This document shows positions 1-5,032 of a DNA stretch of 5,032 bases, one piece after another. Positions within the stretch are counted from its first letter, which is position 1; each line of letters begins with the position of its first letter. The position numbers and the translations under genes are program-made. Below the pieces are notes generated by a model. It did no database searches. It was not told the origin of the DNA and saw only the letters and a program-made list of their open reading frames with translations. The DNA is from Altererythrobacter sp. (GTDB lineage: Bacteria; Pseudomonadota; Alphaproteobacteria; Sphingomonadales; Sphingomonadaceae), in the NCBI GenBank assembly GCA_023299945.1, contig JALZVZ010000255.1:1-5032 (forward strand), given 5' to 3'.

Positions 1-656
1 CGGGCTGCATCGGCAACTTCGCGGCGAGTGATTTTCACTGGATTGGCGGGAAAATCAGGGTCAGGCCAGCCCAATGCGACCGCTTTCATGATGACTTGAT
101 CATCGGGAATATGGGCATGTTCGCGCACAACGGGGCTTTGCATAATGCCTTGGCTATTGATCACGCAGCCAAGTCCGCGCGACCATGCCGCATTGACCAG
201 CGCCGTGGTCACGGCTCCGCAATCAAACGGCGTATCGTCGCTGCCTGACAATTCCTTGTCATAGGAGATAATAACGCAGACGGGCGCATCAAACTGGCGG
301 AAACCGCGCAGGACCCAATCCTGACGTTTTTCCTTGTCGCCGCGTTCAATCCCCATGGCCTCGAACAATTGCACCGCGCAGCCCACTTGGCGGTCACGGT
401 GGACGCCTGCAAACGGCTCGCCCATGCGGAACTCGCGGCTATCGGGCTCGCCCGCCAAAATGCGCTCTGTGTTGCCCTTGCGGATGCGGTCCAATGGCTC
501 GCCCGTGATCACATGGAAGTGATAGGGCTGGGTGTTCATCGAGGATGGCGAGCGCATGGCCAGCGTCAGCACGTCTTCGAGCAATTCTTGCTGCACGGGC
601 TTATCAAGGTAACCGCGGATCGAGCGGCGGCCCATGACGACATCATCATAATTCAT
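1..656 (-). CDS. Nitroreductase-family FMN oxidoreductase (3' end cut by window)
   Basis: The visible 218 codons begin at ATG 656-654 and read openly to the left edge, where the last few residues and the stop are missing; nitroreductases are usually about 200-230 residues. Family hallmarks are an N-terminal RRSIRGY at residues 10-16, SPSSMNTQPYHF at 36-47 (the FMN-contact segment), GLGCVINSQG at 161-170, IPDD at 183-186, and LGWPD followed by NPVKITRR at 195-212. Family members are cytoplasmic, usually dimeric, bind FMN and pass electrons from NAD(P)H to nitroaromatics, quinones or, in some branches, specific metabolites. The physiological substrate cannot be told from this sequence. The gene starts 28 nt after the dioxygenase stop on the same strand, so co-transcription is likely. 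No clear Shine-Dalgarno sequence precedes the ATG (the upstream minus-strand text is GACTTTTCCAAT), so expression may depend on coupling. The family call is firm; the substrate is unknown. Confidence 0.9.
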   Translation of the reverse strand, partial: MNYDDVVMGRRSIRGYLDKPVQQELLEDVLTLAMRSPSSMNTQPYHFHVITGEPLDRIRKGNTERILAGEPDSREFRMGEPFAGVHRDRQVGCAVQLFEAMGIERGDKEKRQDWVLRGFRQFDAPVCVIISYDKELSGSDDTPFDCGAVTTALVNAAWSRGLGCVINSQGIMQSPVVREHAHIPDDQVIMKAVALGWPDPDFPANPVKITRREVADAA

Positions 657-684
657 ATTGGAAAAGTCTTTCGGATTGAGAGAG

Positions 685-1545
685 TTAGGCTTGGAAATAA
701 GGCGCATCGCCCGCGACGGTCACGCGCTCCATAACGCGGCGGGCGGGGAAATAATCGGATACGGCAAGGTGCTGGCACACGCGATTATCCCAAAAGGCGA
801 TCGAGCCCTTGCGCCAGCGGAACCGGCATTGAACTTCTGTATCCATCGCGGTTTTGTAAAGGTGGGCGAGCAGCCAGCGGCTTTCCTCAGCGGATAGCCC
901 TTCGATGTGGCTGGTGAAGGCGGTGTTGACGTAGATCACTCGCTCTCCCGTTTCCGGATGGGTGCGGATCACAGGGTGGCGAACCGGCGGGAATTTCTCG
1001 TGCAAGTCTGCGGGCGCTTTATCGAGGCGGCCAGCAAAGACGCGGGCGATGTCATGTACGGCGGTCAGCCCCTCGCACATGCGCTTCATTTGCTGCGACA
1101 AGCGCTCATACGCCATGTGCATATTGGCAAAGCAAGTGTCGCCGCCAACCTCCGGCACTTCGCGTGCCATGAGGATGGAGCCAAGCGAGGGCTTTTCGCG
1201 CCAGGTGACATCGGAATGCCAGTAGTTTTCTTGGCCGCGGCTTTTGGGACCGTGGGCAATGCGGAGGACTTCAGGATTGGCTTGATCCTTGGGCGTTGCG
1301 GGATGCACTTCCAGCTCGCCAAAGCCCCGCGCAAAGGCAATGTGTTGCTCCTGCGTCATGTCCTGATCTCGGAAGAATATGACGCCATGTTTCAGGAGGG
1401 CAGCGCGAATAGCGGGAATATGGTCAGCGATATTCGCCGCCGCCAGATCAATGCCGAGTATCTCTGCGCCGACAGCAGGCGTCATTGGCTGGATATCAAG
1501 CGCGCCAGTGTCCAAATTGCTGCGATCAAAAGTCGTCGCCATCAT
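685..1545 (-). CDS. TauD/TfdA-family Fe(II)/2-oxoglutarate-dependent dioxygenase
   Basis: This 286-residue protein matches the usual TauD/TfdA length (about 280-300). The iron facial triad is visible as H110-x-D112 (in YWHSDVTW) and H259 (in FWDNRVCQHLAVSDY). R274, fifteen residues after H259, sits where TauD Arg270 binds the 2-oxoglutarate carboxylate. Other family landmarks are GVIFFRDQ (54-61), VPEVGGDTCFANM (130-142), HPVIRTHPETG (190-200) and FVxRxxWxxGSIAFWDNR-like text near 242-255. Enzymes of this kind hydroxylate a substrate while decarboxylating 2-oxoglutarate to succinate, often releasing sulfite or an aryl/alkyl group. Aligned from memory to E. coli TauD, His70 is kept (H81), but taurine-binding Tyr73 and Asn95 become T84 and E106, so taurine is doubtful and no gene symbol is given. 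Two consecutive ATGs (1545 and 1542) could start it. The purine tract GGGAGAGG at 1554-1547 gives better spacing to the second. It lies 48 nt after hemA and 28 nt before the nitroreductase. Confidence 0.92.
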   Translation of the reverse strand: MMATTFDRSNLDTGALDIQPMTPAVGAEILGIDLAAANIADHIPAIRAALLKHGVIFFRDQDMTQEQHIAFARGFGELEVHPATPKDQANPEVLRIAHGPKSRGQENYWHSDVTWREKPSLGSILMAREVPEVGGDTCFANMHMAYERLSQQMKRMCEGLTAVHDIARVFAGRLDKAPADLHEKFPPVRHPVIRTHPETGERVIYVNTAFTSHIEGLSAEESRWLLAHLYKTAMDTEVQCRFRWRKGSIAFWDNRVCQHLAVSDYFPARRVMERVTVAGDAPYFQA

Positions 1546-1546
1546 G

Positions 1547-1554
1547 CCTCTCCC
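1547..1554 (-). promoter_or_regulatory. Ribosome binding site of the dioxygenase gene
   Basis: The minus strand reads GGGAGAGG just before the tandem ATG ATG. The GGAG core is 4 nt from the first ATG (1545) and 7 nt from the second (1542), which favours initiation at 1542, giving a protein one residue shorter. The GGGAG part is complementary to CTCCC copies 11 and 29 nt upstream (see findings). Confidence 0.6.
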
Positions 1555-1593
1555 GTGGTCATCTGGGGAGTGTGGGCGATCATGGGAGGGCGA

Positions 1594-2814
1594 TCAAGCC
1601 GCTTTTTGCAGTTCCAGATCAAGCCGGTCCCAAATCTCAACCAAGGCCTGTGTCAGGTCGTCCATCATTTCGGCGGTGTGCATCGGGCCGGGGGTAAAGC
1701 GTAGGCGCTCTGTCCCGCGCGGCACGGTGGGATAATTGATCGGCTGCACGTAAACGCCATATTCCGCCAGCAGAATATCGCTGATCTTTTTGGCTCGAAT
1801 AGGGTCGCCCACCATAAGCGGGACAATATGAGTGACCGTGTCCATTACAGGCAGGCCAGCGCCGGAGAATTTGGTTTTCAGCGCAGCGGCGTTTTCTTGC
1901 TGTGCGTCACGTTCCACGCTGGAGGATTTAAGGTGTTTTACAGAGGCCAATACACCTGCGACCAACACTGGCGAGAGCGAAGTGGTGAAGATAAAACCAG
2001 GAGCATAGCTGCGGATGCAATCCACGATCTTGGTATCGGCCGCAATATAGCCGCCCATGACGCCGAATGCTTTGCCCAGCGTGCCTTCGATAATGTCGAT
2101 ACGGTCTGCGGCTTCATCGCGTTCAGAGATGCCGCCGCCGCGTTTTCCGTACATGCCAACCGCATGCACTTCGTCGATATAGGTGAGGGCGTTGTATTTT
2201 TCGGCCAAGTCACAAATCGCGTGAATGGGCGCGACATCGCCGTCCATGGAATACACGCTTTCAAAGGCGATAACTTTGGGCGTATCGGCGCTTTCTGCGG
2301 CCAGCATTTCTTCCAAATGCGCCATATCATTGTGACGAAATACACGCTTTTCGCAGCCGGAATTGCGTATGCCTGCGATCATGCTGGCATGGTTGAGTTC
2401 GTCAGAGAAAATAACGCAGCCAGGTAGCAATTTGCCCAGTGTCGACAGGGTCGCATCATTGGAAACATAGCCGCTGGTGAAAGTCAGCGCCGTTTCCTTA
2501 CCGTGCAAATCCGCTAGCTCTTCCTCAAGCTCCACATGGAAATGCGTGTTGCCGCCGATGTTGCGCGTGCCGCCAGAACCCGCGCCCACATCGTGCAGCG
2601 CGTCTTCCATAGCGGTTATGACTTTTTCATGCTGGCCCATGGCGAGGTAATCATTGGAACACCAAACCGTGATCGGTTTCGGGCCATTATGCCCGTGAAA
2701 ACAGCGCGCATTGGGGTAGGACCCCTTATTGCGCATAATGTCGATAAAGACGCGGTAGCGCCCTTCCTCGTGGAGGCGGTCAATTGCCTTATCGAAGACT
2801 TGATCGTAATTCAC
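1594..2814 (-). CDS. hemA: 5-aminolevulinate synthase (C4/Shemin pathway)
   Basis: It condenses glycine with succinyl-CoA to 5-aminolevulinate, CO2 and CoA. This is the first committed step of heme and other tetrapyrroles in alphaproteobacteria, and it occurs in the cytoplasm as a PLP-dependent homodimer. The 406-residue length is typical. The fold-type I oxoamine synthase residues fall at the Rhodobacter capsulatus numbers: R21, N54 (WCSNDYL), T83 and N85 (GSGGTRN), S189 (ESVYSMDGD), D214 and H217 (YIDEVHAVG), T245 and the PLP-binding K248 (EGTLGKAFG). T363 and R372 in [12 protein letters not shown] match T365 and R374 with a two-residue shift. These separate it from KBL and AONS relatives. 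Translation starts at GTG 2814-2812. An in-frame TAG lies five codons upstream and the next Met is residue 27, inside conserved sequence, so GTG is effectively forced. An AGGA at 2828-2825 stands 10 nt upstream. The gene lies 115 nt after murI and leads the dioxygenase and nitroreductase genes. Confidence 0.97.
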   Translation of the reverse strand: MNYDQVFDKAIDRLHEEGRYRVFIDIMRNKGSYPNARCFHGHNGPKPITVWCSNDYLAMGQHEKVITAMEDALHDVGAGSGGTRNIGGNTHFHVELEEELADLHGKETALTFTSGYVSNDATLSTLGKLLPGCVIFSDELNHASMIAGIRNSGCEKRVFRHNDMAHLEEMLAAESADTPKVIAFESVYSMDGDVAPIHAICDLAEKYNALTYIDEVHAVGMYGKRGGGISERDEAADRIDIIEGTLGKAFGVMGGYIAADTKIVDCIRSYAPGFIFTTSLSPVLVAGVLASVKHLKSSSVERDAQQENAAALKTKFSGAGLPVMDTVTHIVPLMVGDPIRAKKISDILLAEYGVYVQPINYPTVPRGTERLRFTPGPMHTAEMMDDLTQALVEIWDRLDLELQKAA

Positions 2815-2912
2815 GGGCGTATCGTCCTATTACCCCGGCGTCACTGCGCCAGTATCCTGAGGCAGCATTTAGGGATAAAGCAAGCGTTTTTCTAGCACGA
2901 TCTTTGCGAATG
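2815..2912 (-). promoter_or_regulatory. Intergenic leader upstream of hemA
   Basis: Most of the 115-nt gap between murI and hemA is here and could carry a hemA promoter. Reading the minus strand, an A/T-rich segment (TAGAAAAACGC, then TTGCTT near 2884-2879) is followed by GGATACT near 2855-2849. The TTGCTT/GATACT pair is spaced about 21 nt, too long for a good sigma-70 promoter, so the match is weak. A GGCG/CGCC hairpin of only 4 bp with a 6-nt loop lies just before the AGGA ribosome binding site at 2828-2825. No clear FNR-type palindrome was found inside the gap. The function of the region is inferred from its position. Confidence 0.3.
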
Positions 2913-2929
2913 GATCGCAGGAGGCGATC
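2913..2929 (-). terminator. Hairpin immediately after murI stop (weak or attenuating terminator)
   Basis: GATCGC at 2913-2918 and GCGATC at 2924-2929 form a perfect 6-bp stem with a 5-nt loop (2919-2923), directly abutting the murI stop codon TTA/TAA at 2930-2932. On the minus strand no T-run follows (CATTCGCAAAG), so intrinsic termination should be weak. It may act as a 3' end stabiliser or partial terminator between murI and hemA, or be chance. Confidence 0.3.
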
Positions 2930-3742
2930 TTAAAATCGATCAATCTGATCGATGCCGTGATTGGAGAGAACGGGGGCAAGGTTTTCAAATTCGTCCAACG
3001 TGCCTGTTGTCACTGCTAAGTTGTTGTTTAATTTTCTAAATTCTTGGTTCTTGGTCAGGTGTACAATGCGCTGAGCGATGCCAGCGGCACCGTCGATAAA
3101 TTGTACCTCGCCGCCAATTACCTCGGCAAGCTCGCTCTTGAGCAAGGGAAAGTGCGTACAGGCCAGAACTACAGTATCAATATCTGCACCGCCATCGGCG
3201 CGGCGCAAAGCGGCAACAGCGCGTTCAATCACGCTCATATCGACTGCTCGACCGCGCAATTTTGCTTCTGCCACATTGACTAAATCGGGTGCAGCAACGC
3301 GGATCAGGCGCTTGTCGCTGGCAAAGTCTGCTTCCAAATTATCAACATAAGCCTGCCGGATGGTGCCTGCCGTGCCGAGCAATCCGATCGTGCCGGTTTG
3401 GGTCATCGCAGCTGCTGGCTTAATCGCAGGCACAGTGCCCACGACGGGTATCTCAAGCACTTCGCGCACCATGCCCAGCGCAATCGTGCTGGCTGTGTTG
3501 CAAGCGATACAGGCGAGGCGCGGTTTATAGCGTTCGCTCATCCGGCCCAGCAGGCCAGCGACACGGGCGGCGACTTCTGCCTCAGTTTTCGTGCCATAGG
3601 GAATGCCCGCCATATCAGCGGCATAGATTAGCCGCGCATCCGGCAGTGCCTTGCGTACTTCGGCAAGCACAGTCAGCCCGCCAACGCCGGTGTCGAGCAG
3701 CAATATCGGGGCAGATGGGTCGGAAATGGCGGTATCTCGCAA
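2930..3742 (-). CDS. murI: Glutamate racemase
   Basis: It interconverts L- and D-glutamate without a cofactor, in the cytoplasm, supplying D-glutamate for the peptidoglycan stem peptide. The 270-residue product has both catalytic cysteines: C81 in IACNTAS and C195 in LACTHFPLL, with H197 beside the second. The N-terminal Asp motif reads DTGVGGL at residues 17-23, where most family members have DSGVGGL; D17 is kept. IPYGTK at 47-52, VVGTVPAIKPAA at 100-111 and GTIGLLGTAGT at 117-127 complete the pattern. The proposed start is TTG at 3742-3740. No ATG or GTG lies between the upstream in-frame TAA (3775-3773) and the catalytic Asp, and the first in-frame ATG is residue 43, so a rare start is required. 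The Shine-Dalgarno match is poor. It diverges from plsY across about 65 nt and precedes hemA. Codons 231-242 near the C-terminus are unusually A/T-rich. The alternative, an Asp/Glu racemase of other specificity, is unlikely given the motifs. Confidence 0.95.
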   Translation of the reverse strand: MRDTAISDPSAPILLLDTGVGGLTVLAEVRKALPDARLIYAADMAGIPYGTKTEAEVAARVAGLLGRMSERYKPRLACIACNTASTIALGMVREVLEIPVVGTVPAIKPAAAMTQTGTIGLLGTAGTIRQAYVDNLEADFASDKRLIRVAAPDLVNVAEAKLRGRAVDMSVIERAVAALRRADGGADIDTVVLACTHFPLLKSELAEVIGGEVQFIDGAAGIAQRIVHLTKNQEFRKLNNNLAVTTGTLDEFENLAPVLSNHGIDQIDRF

Positions 3743-3807
3743 AGGTTTGCTTGTGGTGCCTGCACCTTTTACTTAGTCATGGGCAAAAGAAAAGGTGGGC
3801 AAGATTA
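3743..3807. promoter_or_regulatory. Divergent murI/plsY intergenic region with dyad
   Basis: This short region must supply initiation signals for both directions unless the promoters lie inside the genes. It contains the dyad GGTGC-CT-GCACC at 3755-3766. A weak plus-strand promoter candidate surrounds it: TTGCTT at 3747-3752, 17 nt, then TACTTA at 3770-3775, the second box being a poor -10 match. TGGGCAA occurs twice, at 3780-3786 and 3796-3802, a 16-nt direct repeat. AAGGTGGG at 3792-3799 is the likely plsY ribosome binding site. The promoter assignment is tentative; the dyad and repeats are directly visible. Confidence 0.35.
3792..3799 (+). promoter_or_regulatory. Ribosome binding site deciding the plsY start
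   Basis: AAGGTGGG lies 8 nt before GTG 3808 and 23 nt before ATG 3823. The spacing supports GTG 3808 as the plsY start. Confidence 0.5.
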
Positions 3808-4398
3808 GTGTTTACGATTGAAATGCTGTGGGCGGTTTTGCTGGGTTTTGTCTCTGGCTCTATTCCTTTCGGTCTGCTGCTTACAAAAGCGGCGGGGCTG
3901 GGCGATGTGCGCGATATTGGTTCGGGCAGCATTGGCGCGACCAATGTTTTGCGCACCGGCAATAAAGGCCTGGCGGCAGCGACAGTGCTGCTGGATGCAG
4001 CGAAGGGCGGCGTGCCGGTTTTGATCGCTGCGCATTTTTGGTCCGGTTCTGAGGGGCTGTGCGCTGTCGCAGCCGTAGCGGGGCATTGCTTCACCCCGTG
4101 GCTGAATTTCAAAGGCGGTAAAGGCTTTGCGACGGCCGCTGGCGTTTTGCTCGCGCTGGCTTGGCCGGTGATGTTGGTGTGCGCAGGCATATGGGCTGCG
4201 ACATTGGCGCTCAGCCGGATTTCCTCCGTTTCTTCCATGAGCACTGTGGTGGCAGCTCCTGTTGCGGCGTGGCTAATGGATTATCCCGCAGTTATCGGGC
4301 CTTTGGTGGCTGTGGCAGCGATCGTTCTTATCCAACACCGCGCCAATATCGGGCGTTTGATGCGGGGCGAGGAGCCCAAGATCGGTTCTGGTAAGTGA
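3808..4398 (+). CDS. plsY: Acyl-phosphate:glycerol-3-phosphate acyltransferase PlsY
   Basis: PlsY is an inner-membrane enzyme that moves an acyl chain from acyl-phosphate (made by PlsX) to sn-glycerol-3-phosphate, giving lysophosphatidate, the first step of phospholipid synthesis. The 196-residue hydrophobic protein has the usual PlsY size, with candidate membrane segments near residues 5-25, 55-75, 83-97, 111-136 and 145-178. Landmarks are GSIPFGLLL (17-25), motif 1 GSGSIGATNVLR (38-49), DAAKGG (63-68), motif 2 GHCFTPWLNFKGGKGFAT (92-109) and motif 3 HRANIGRLMRGEEPKIG (177-193). Two deviations stand out: Ser in place of the usual Asn in GSGN, and FTPWL in place of FPxFL. GTG 3808 is chosen because AAGGTGGG precedes it by 8 nt and because the distance to GSI then equals that of E. 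coli PlsY; ATG 3823 (191 residues) is the alternative. Reading is open further upstream, but an N-terminal extension is not expected in this family. Its stop overlaps the dprA start. Confidence 0.95.
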   Translation: MFTIEMLWAVLLGFVSGSIPFGLLLTKAAGLGDVRDIGSGSIGATNVLRTGNKGLAAATVLLDAAKGGVPVLIAAHFWSGSEGLCAVAAVAGHCFTPWLNFKGGKGFATAAGVLLALAWPVMLVCAGIWAATLALSRISSVSSMSTVVAAPVAAWLMDYPAVIGPLVAVAAIVLIQHRANIGRLMRGEEPKIGSGK

Positions 4399-5032
4399 AG
4401 GCTTCGGCACTCACCCAAGAAGAAGCATTCGCGCGCATCCGGCTTTTGCGCAGCCCCTATATCGGCCCCGTCAGCTACCGCCAATTGTTAGCGCGCTGCG
4501 GCAGTGCGGTCGCGGCATTGGAGGCTCTGCCGGAATTGGGATCACGCGGAAAACGCCAATATCGCGCGGCGCCAACGGGCAAAATTGATGCAGAGATTGC
4601 AGGCGTCAAAACCGCCGGTGCTCGTTACCTTTTCCACGATCAACCCGATTATCCTGCATTGCTCGCCGCTCTCGACTCTGCCCCGCCAATCATCACGATC
4701 CGTGGGCGTTTAGAACTCGCCTCACAGCCCTGTGTTGCCATGGTTGGCGCGCGCAATGCCTCTGCTGCTGCGGCGCAATTGGCGCGGGAGTTTGCGGGCG
4801 AATTGGCAGACCTTGGCTTTACAGTGGTATCAGGTCTGGCGCGGGGCATTGACGGAGCCTGTCACGAGGGTGCGTTGGAGCATTCATCCAAGGCCACAAT
4901 CGGCGTAATCGCCAGCGGGATCGATATTGCCTATCCACCGCAGCACACAGATCTGCAGGAACGGGTAGCGACAGAAGGCTTGCTGATCGCGGAACAGCCG
5001 CCCGGCACGCAGCCGCGCGGGCCCAACTTCCC
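4395..5032 (+). CDS. dprA: DNA-processing protein DprA/Smf (3' end cut by window)
   Basis: DprA binds single-stranded DNA entering during natural transformation, protects it and loads RecA; it is also present in many bacteria not known to be competent. The visible 212 codons cover an N-terminal helical/HhH-like region (LLRSPYIGPVSYRQLL at residues 17-32, ALEALPEL at 41-48), the segment around DYPALL (85-90), and most of the Rossmann-like DprA domain: VAMVGARNAS (114-123), GFTVVSGLARGIDGACHEGAL (141-161), GVIASGIDIAYPPQH (170-184), GLLIAEQPPGTQP (195-207) and a final NFP. The conserved RNRI-type segment and any C-terminal winged helix fall outside the window. The start is GTG 4395, the only reasonable one, since the next Met is residue 116. 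It overlaps the plsY TGA as GTGA, with no close Shine-Dalgarno (GAGGAG at 4369-4374 is 20 nt away), which suggests translational coupling. No frameshift was seen. Confidence 0.96.
   Translation, partial: MKASALTQEEAFARIRLLRSPYIGPVSYRQLLARCGSAVAALEALPELGSRGKRQYRAAPTGKIDAEIAGVKTAGARYLFHDQPDYPALLAALDSAPPIITIRGRLELASQPCVAMVGARNASAAAAQLAREFAGELADLGFTVVSGLARGIDGACHEGALEHSSKATIGVIASGIDIAYPPQHTDLQERVATEGLLIAEQPPGTQPRGPNF

Noticed and set aside
1546..1593. Intrinsic terminator between hemA and the dioxygenase gene
   Set aside because: No stem followed by a T-run exists. The complementary G/C blocks involve the ribosome binding site instead.
907..1704. 265-codon plus-strand open frame antisense to the dioxygenase and hemA 3' end
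   Set aside because: It lies opposite two firmly identified genes, has no recognisable motif, and is typical of antisense open frames in GC-rich coding DNA.
1828..2427. 199-codon plus-strand open frame antisense to hemA
   Set aside because: Its frame mirrors conserved hemA codons and shows no family motif of its own.
2830..2868. Twelve-codon leader ORF (MLPQDTGAVTPG) upstream of hemA
   Set aside because: No Shine-Dalgarno precedes its ATG, the peptide has no attenuator-like codon run, and it ends 15 nt short of the hemA start. Chance is the simplest reading.
2930..2950. FNR-like half site TTGAT near the murI 3' end, upstream of hemA
   Set aside because: Only one half fits the TTGAT-N4-ATCAA pattern. 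The second half reads TTTAA, and the site is well over 100 nt from the hemA start inside murI coding sequence.
3646..3807. N-terminal extension of plsY from ATG 3646
   Set aside because: The extension runs across the murI 5' end on the opposite strand. It would add 54 residues absent from PlsY proteins, and a ribosome binding site stands before GTG 3808.
3777..4244. 155-codon minus-strand open frame opposite plsY
   Set aside because: It is antisense to the PlsY signature motifs. Its low-complexity Ala/Pro/Ser composition is what the complement of hydrophobic codons gives.

Overview
The window reads as ordinary chromosomal DNA of an alphaproteobacterium, most likely from the Sphingomonadales. 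The main evidence is a C4 (Shemin) pathway 5-aminolevulinate synthase with every expected active-site residue, a moderately high GC content, and a plsY-dprA gene pair head-to-head with murI. The MurI wording (a 'YAADxAGxPYG' segment, PAIKPAA) also fits sphingomonads. The taxonomic call rests on remembered family sequences, not on a search.

Layout. Positions 1-3742 carry four genes on the minus strand. In transcription order they are murI (glutamate racemase), hemA (5-aminolevulinate synthase), a TauD/TfdA-family Fe(II)/2-oxoglutarate dioxygenase, and a nitroreductase-family flavoprotein that runs off the left edge. Gaps are 115 nt (murI-hemA), 48 nt (hemA-dioxygenase) and 28 nt (dioxygenase-nitroreductase). 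The last three genes look like one transcription unit, and hemA may have its own promoter in the 115-nt gap. Positions 3808-5032 carry two plus-strand genes: plsY (acyl-phosphate:glycerol-3-phosphate acyltransferase) and dprA (DNA-processing protein A, cut by the right edge). These two overlap by 4 nt at GTGA. About 65 nt separates the divergent murI and plsY starts and must hold both sets of promoter signals. No stretch above 300 nt lacks a gene.

How the genes relate. murI feeds D-glutamate to peptidoglycan synthesis, hemA starts tetrapyrrole synthesis and plsY starts phospholipid synthesis. dprA loads RecA on incoming single-stranded DNA. These are housekeeping functions. The less predictable part is the dioxygenase and nitroreductase behind hemA. 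Both are oxidoreductases of unknown substrate, and the dioxygenase lacks two residues that bind taurine in E. coli TauD.

No mobile element, CRISPR array, RNA gene or obviously foreign segment was seen. I found no convincing new system. The points worth a second look are small: the substrate of the dioxygenase, a possible Shine-Dalgarno-masking hairpin before it, a dyad and a nine-codon mini-ORF in the divergent region, motif deviations in PlsY, and repeated use of non-ATG starts.
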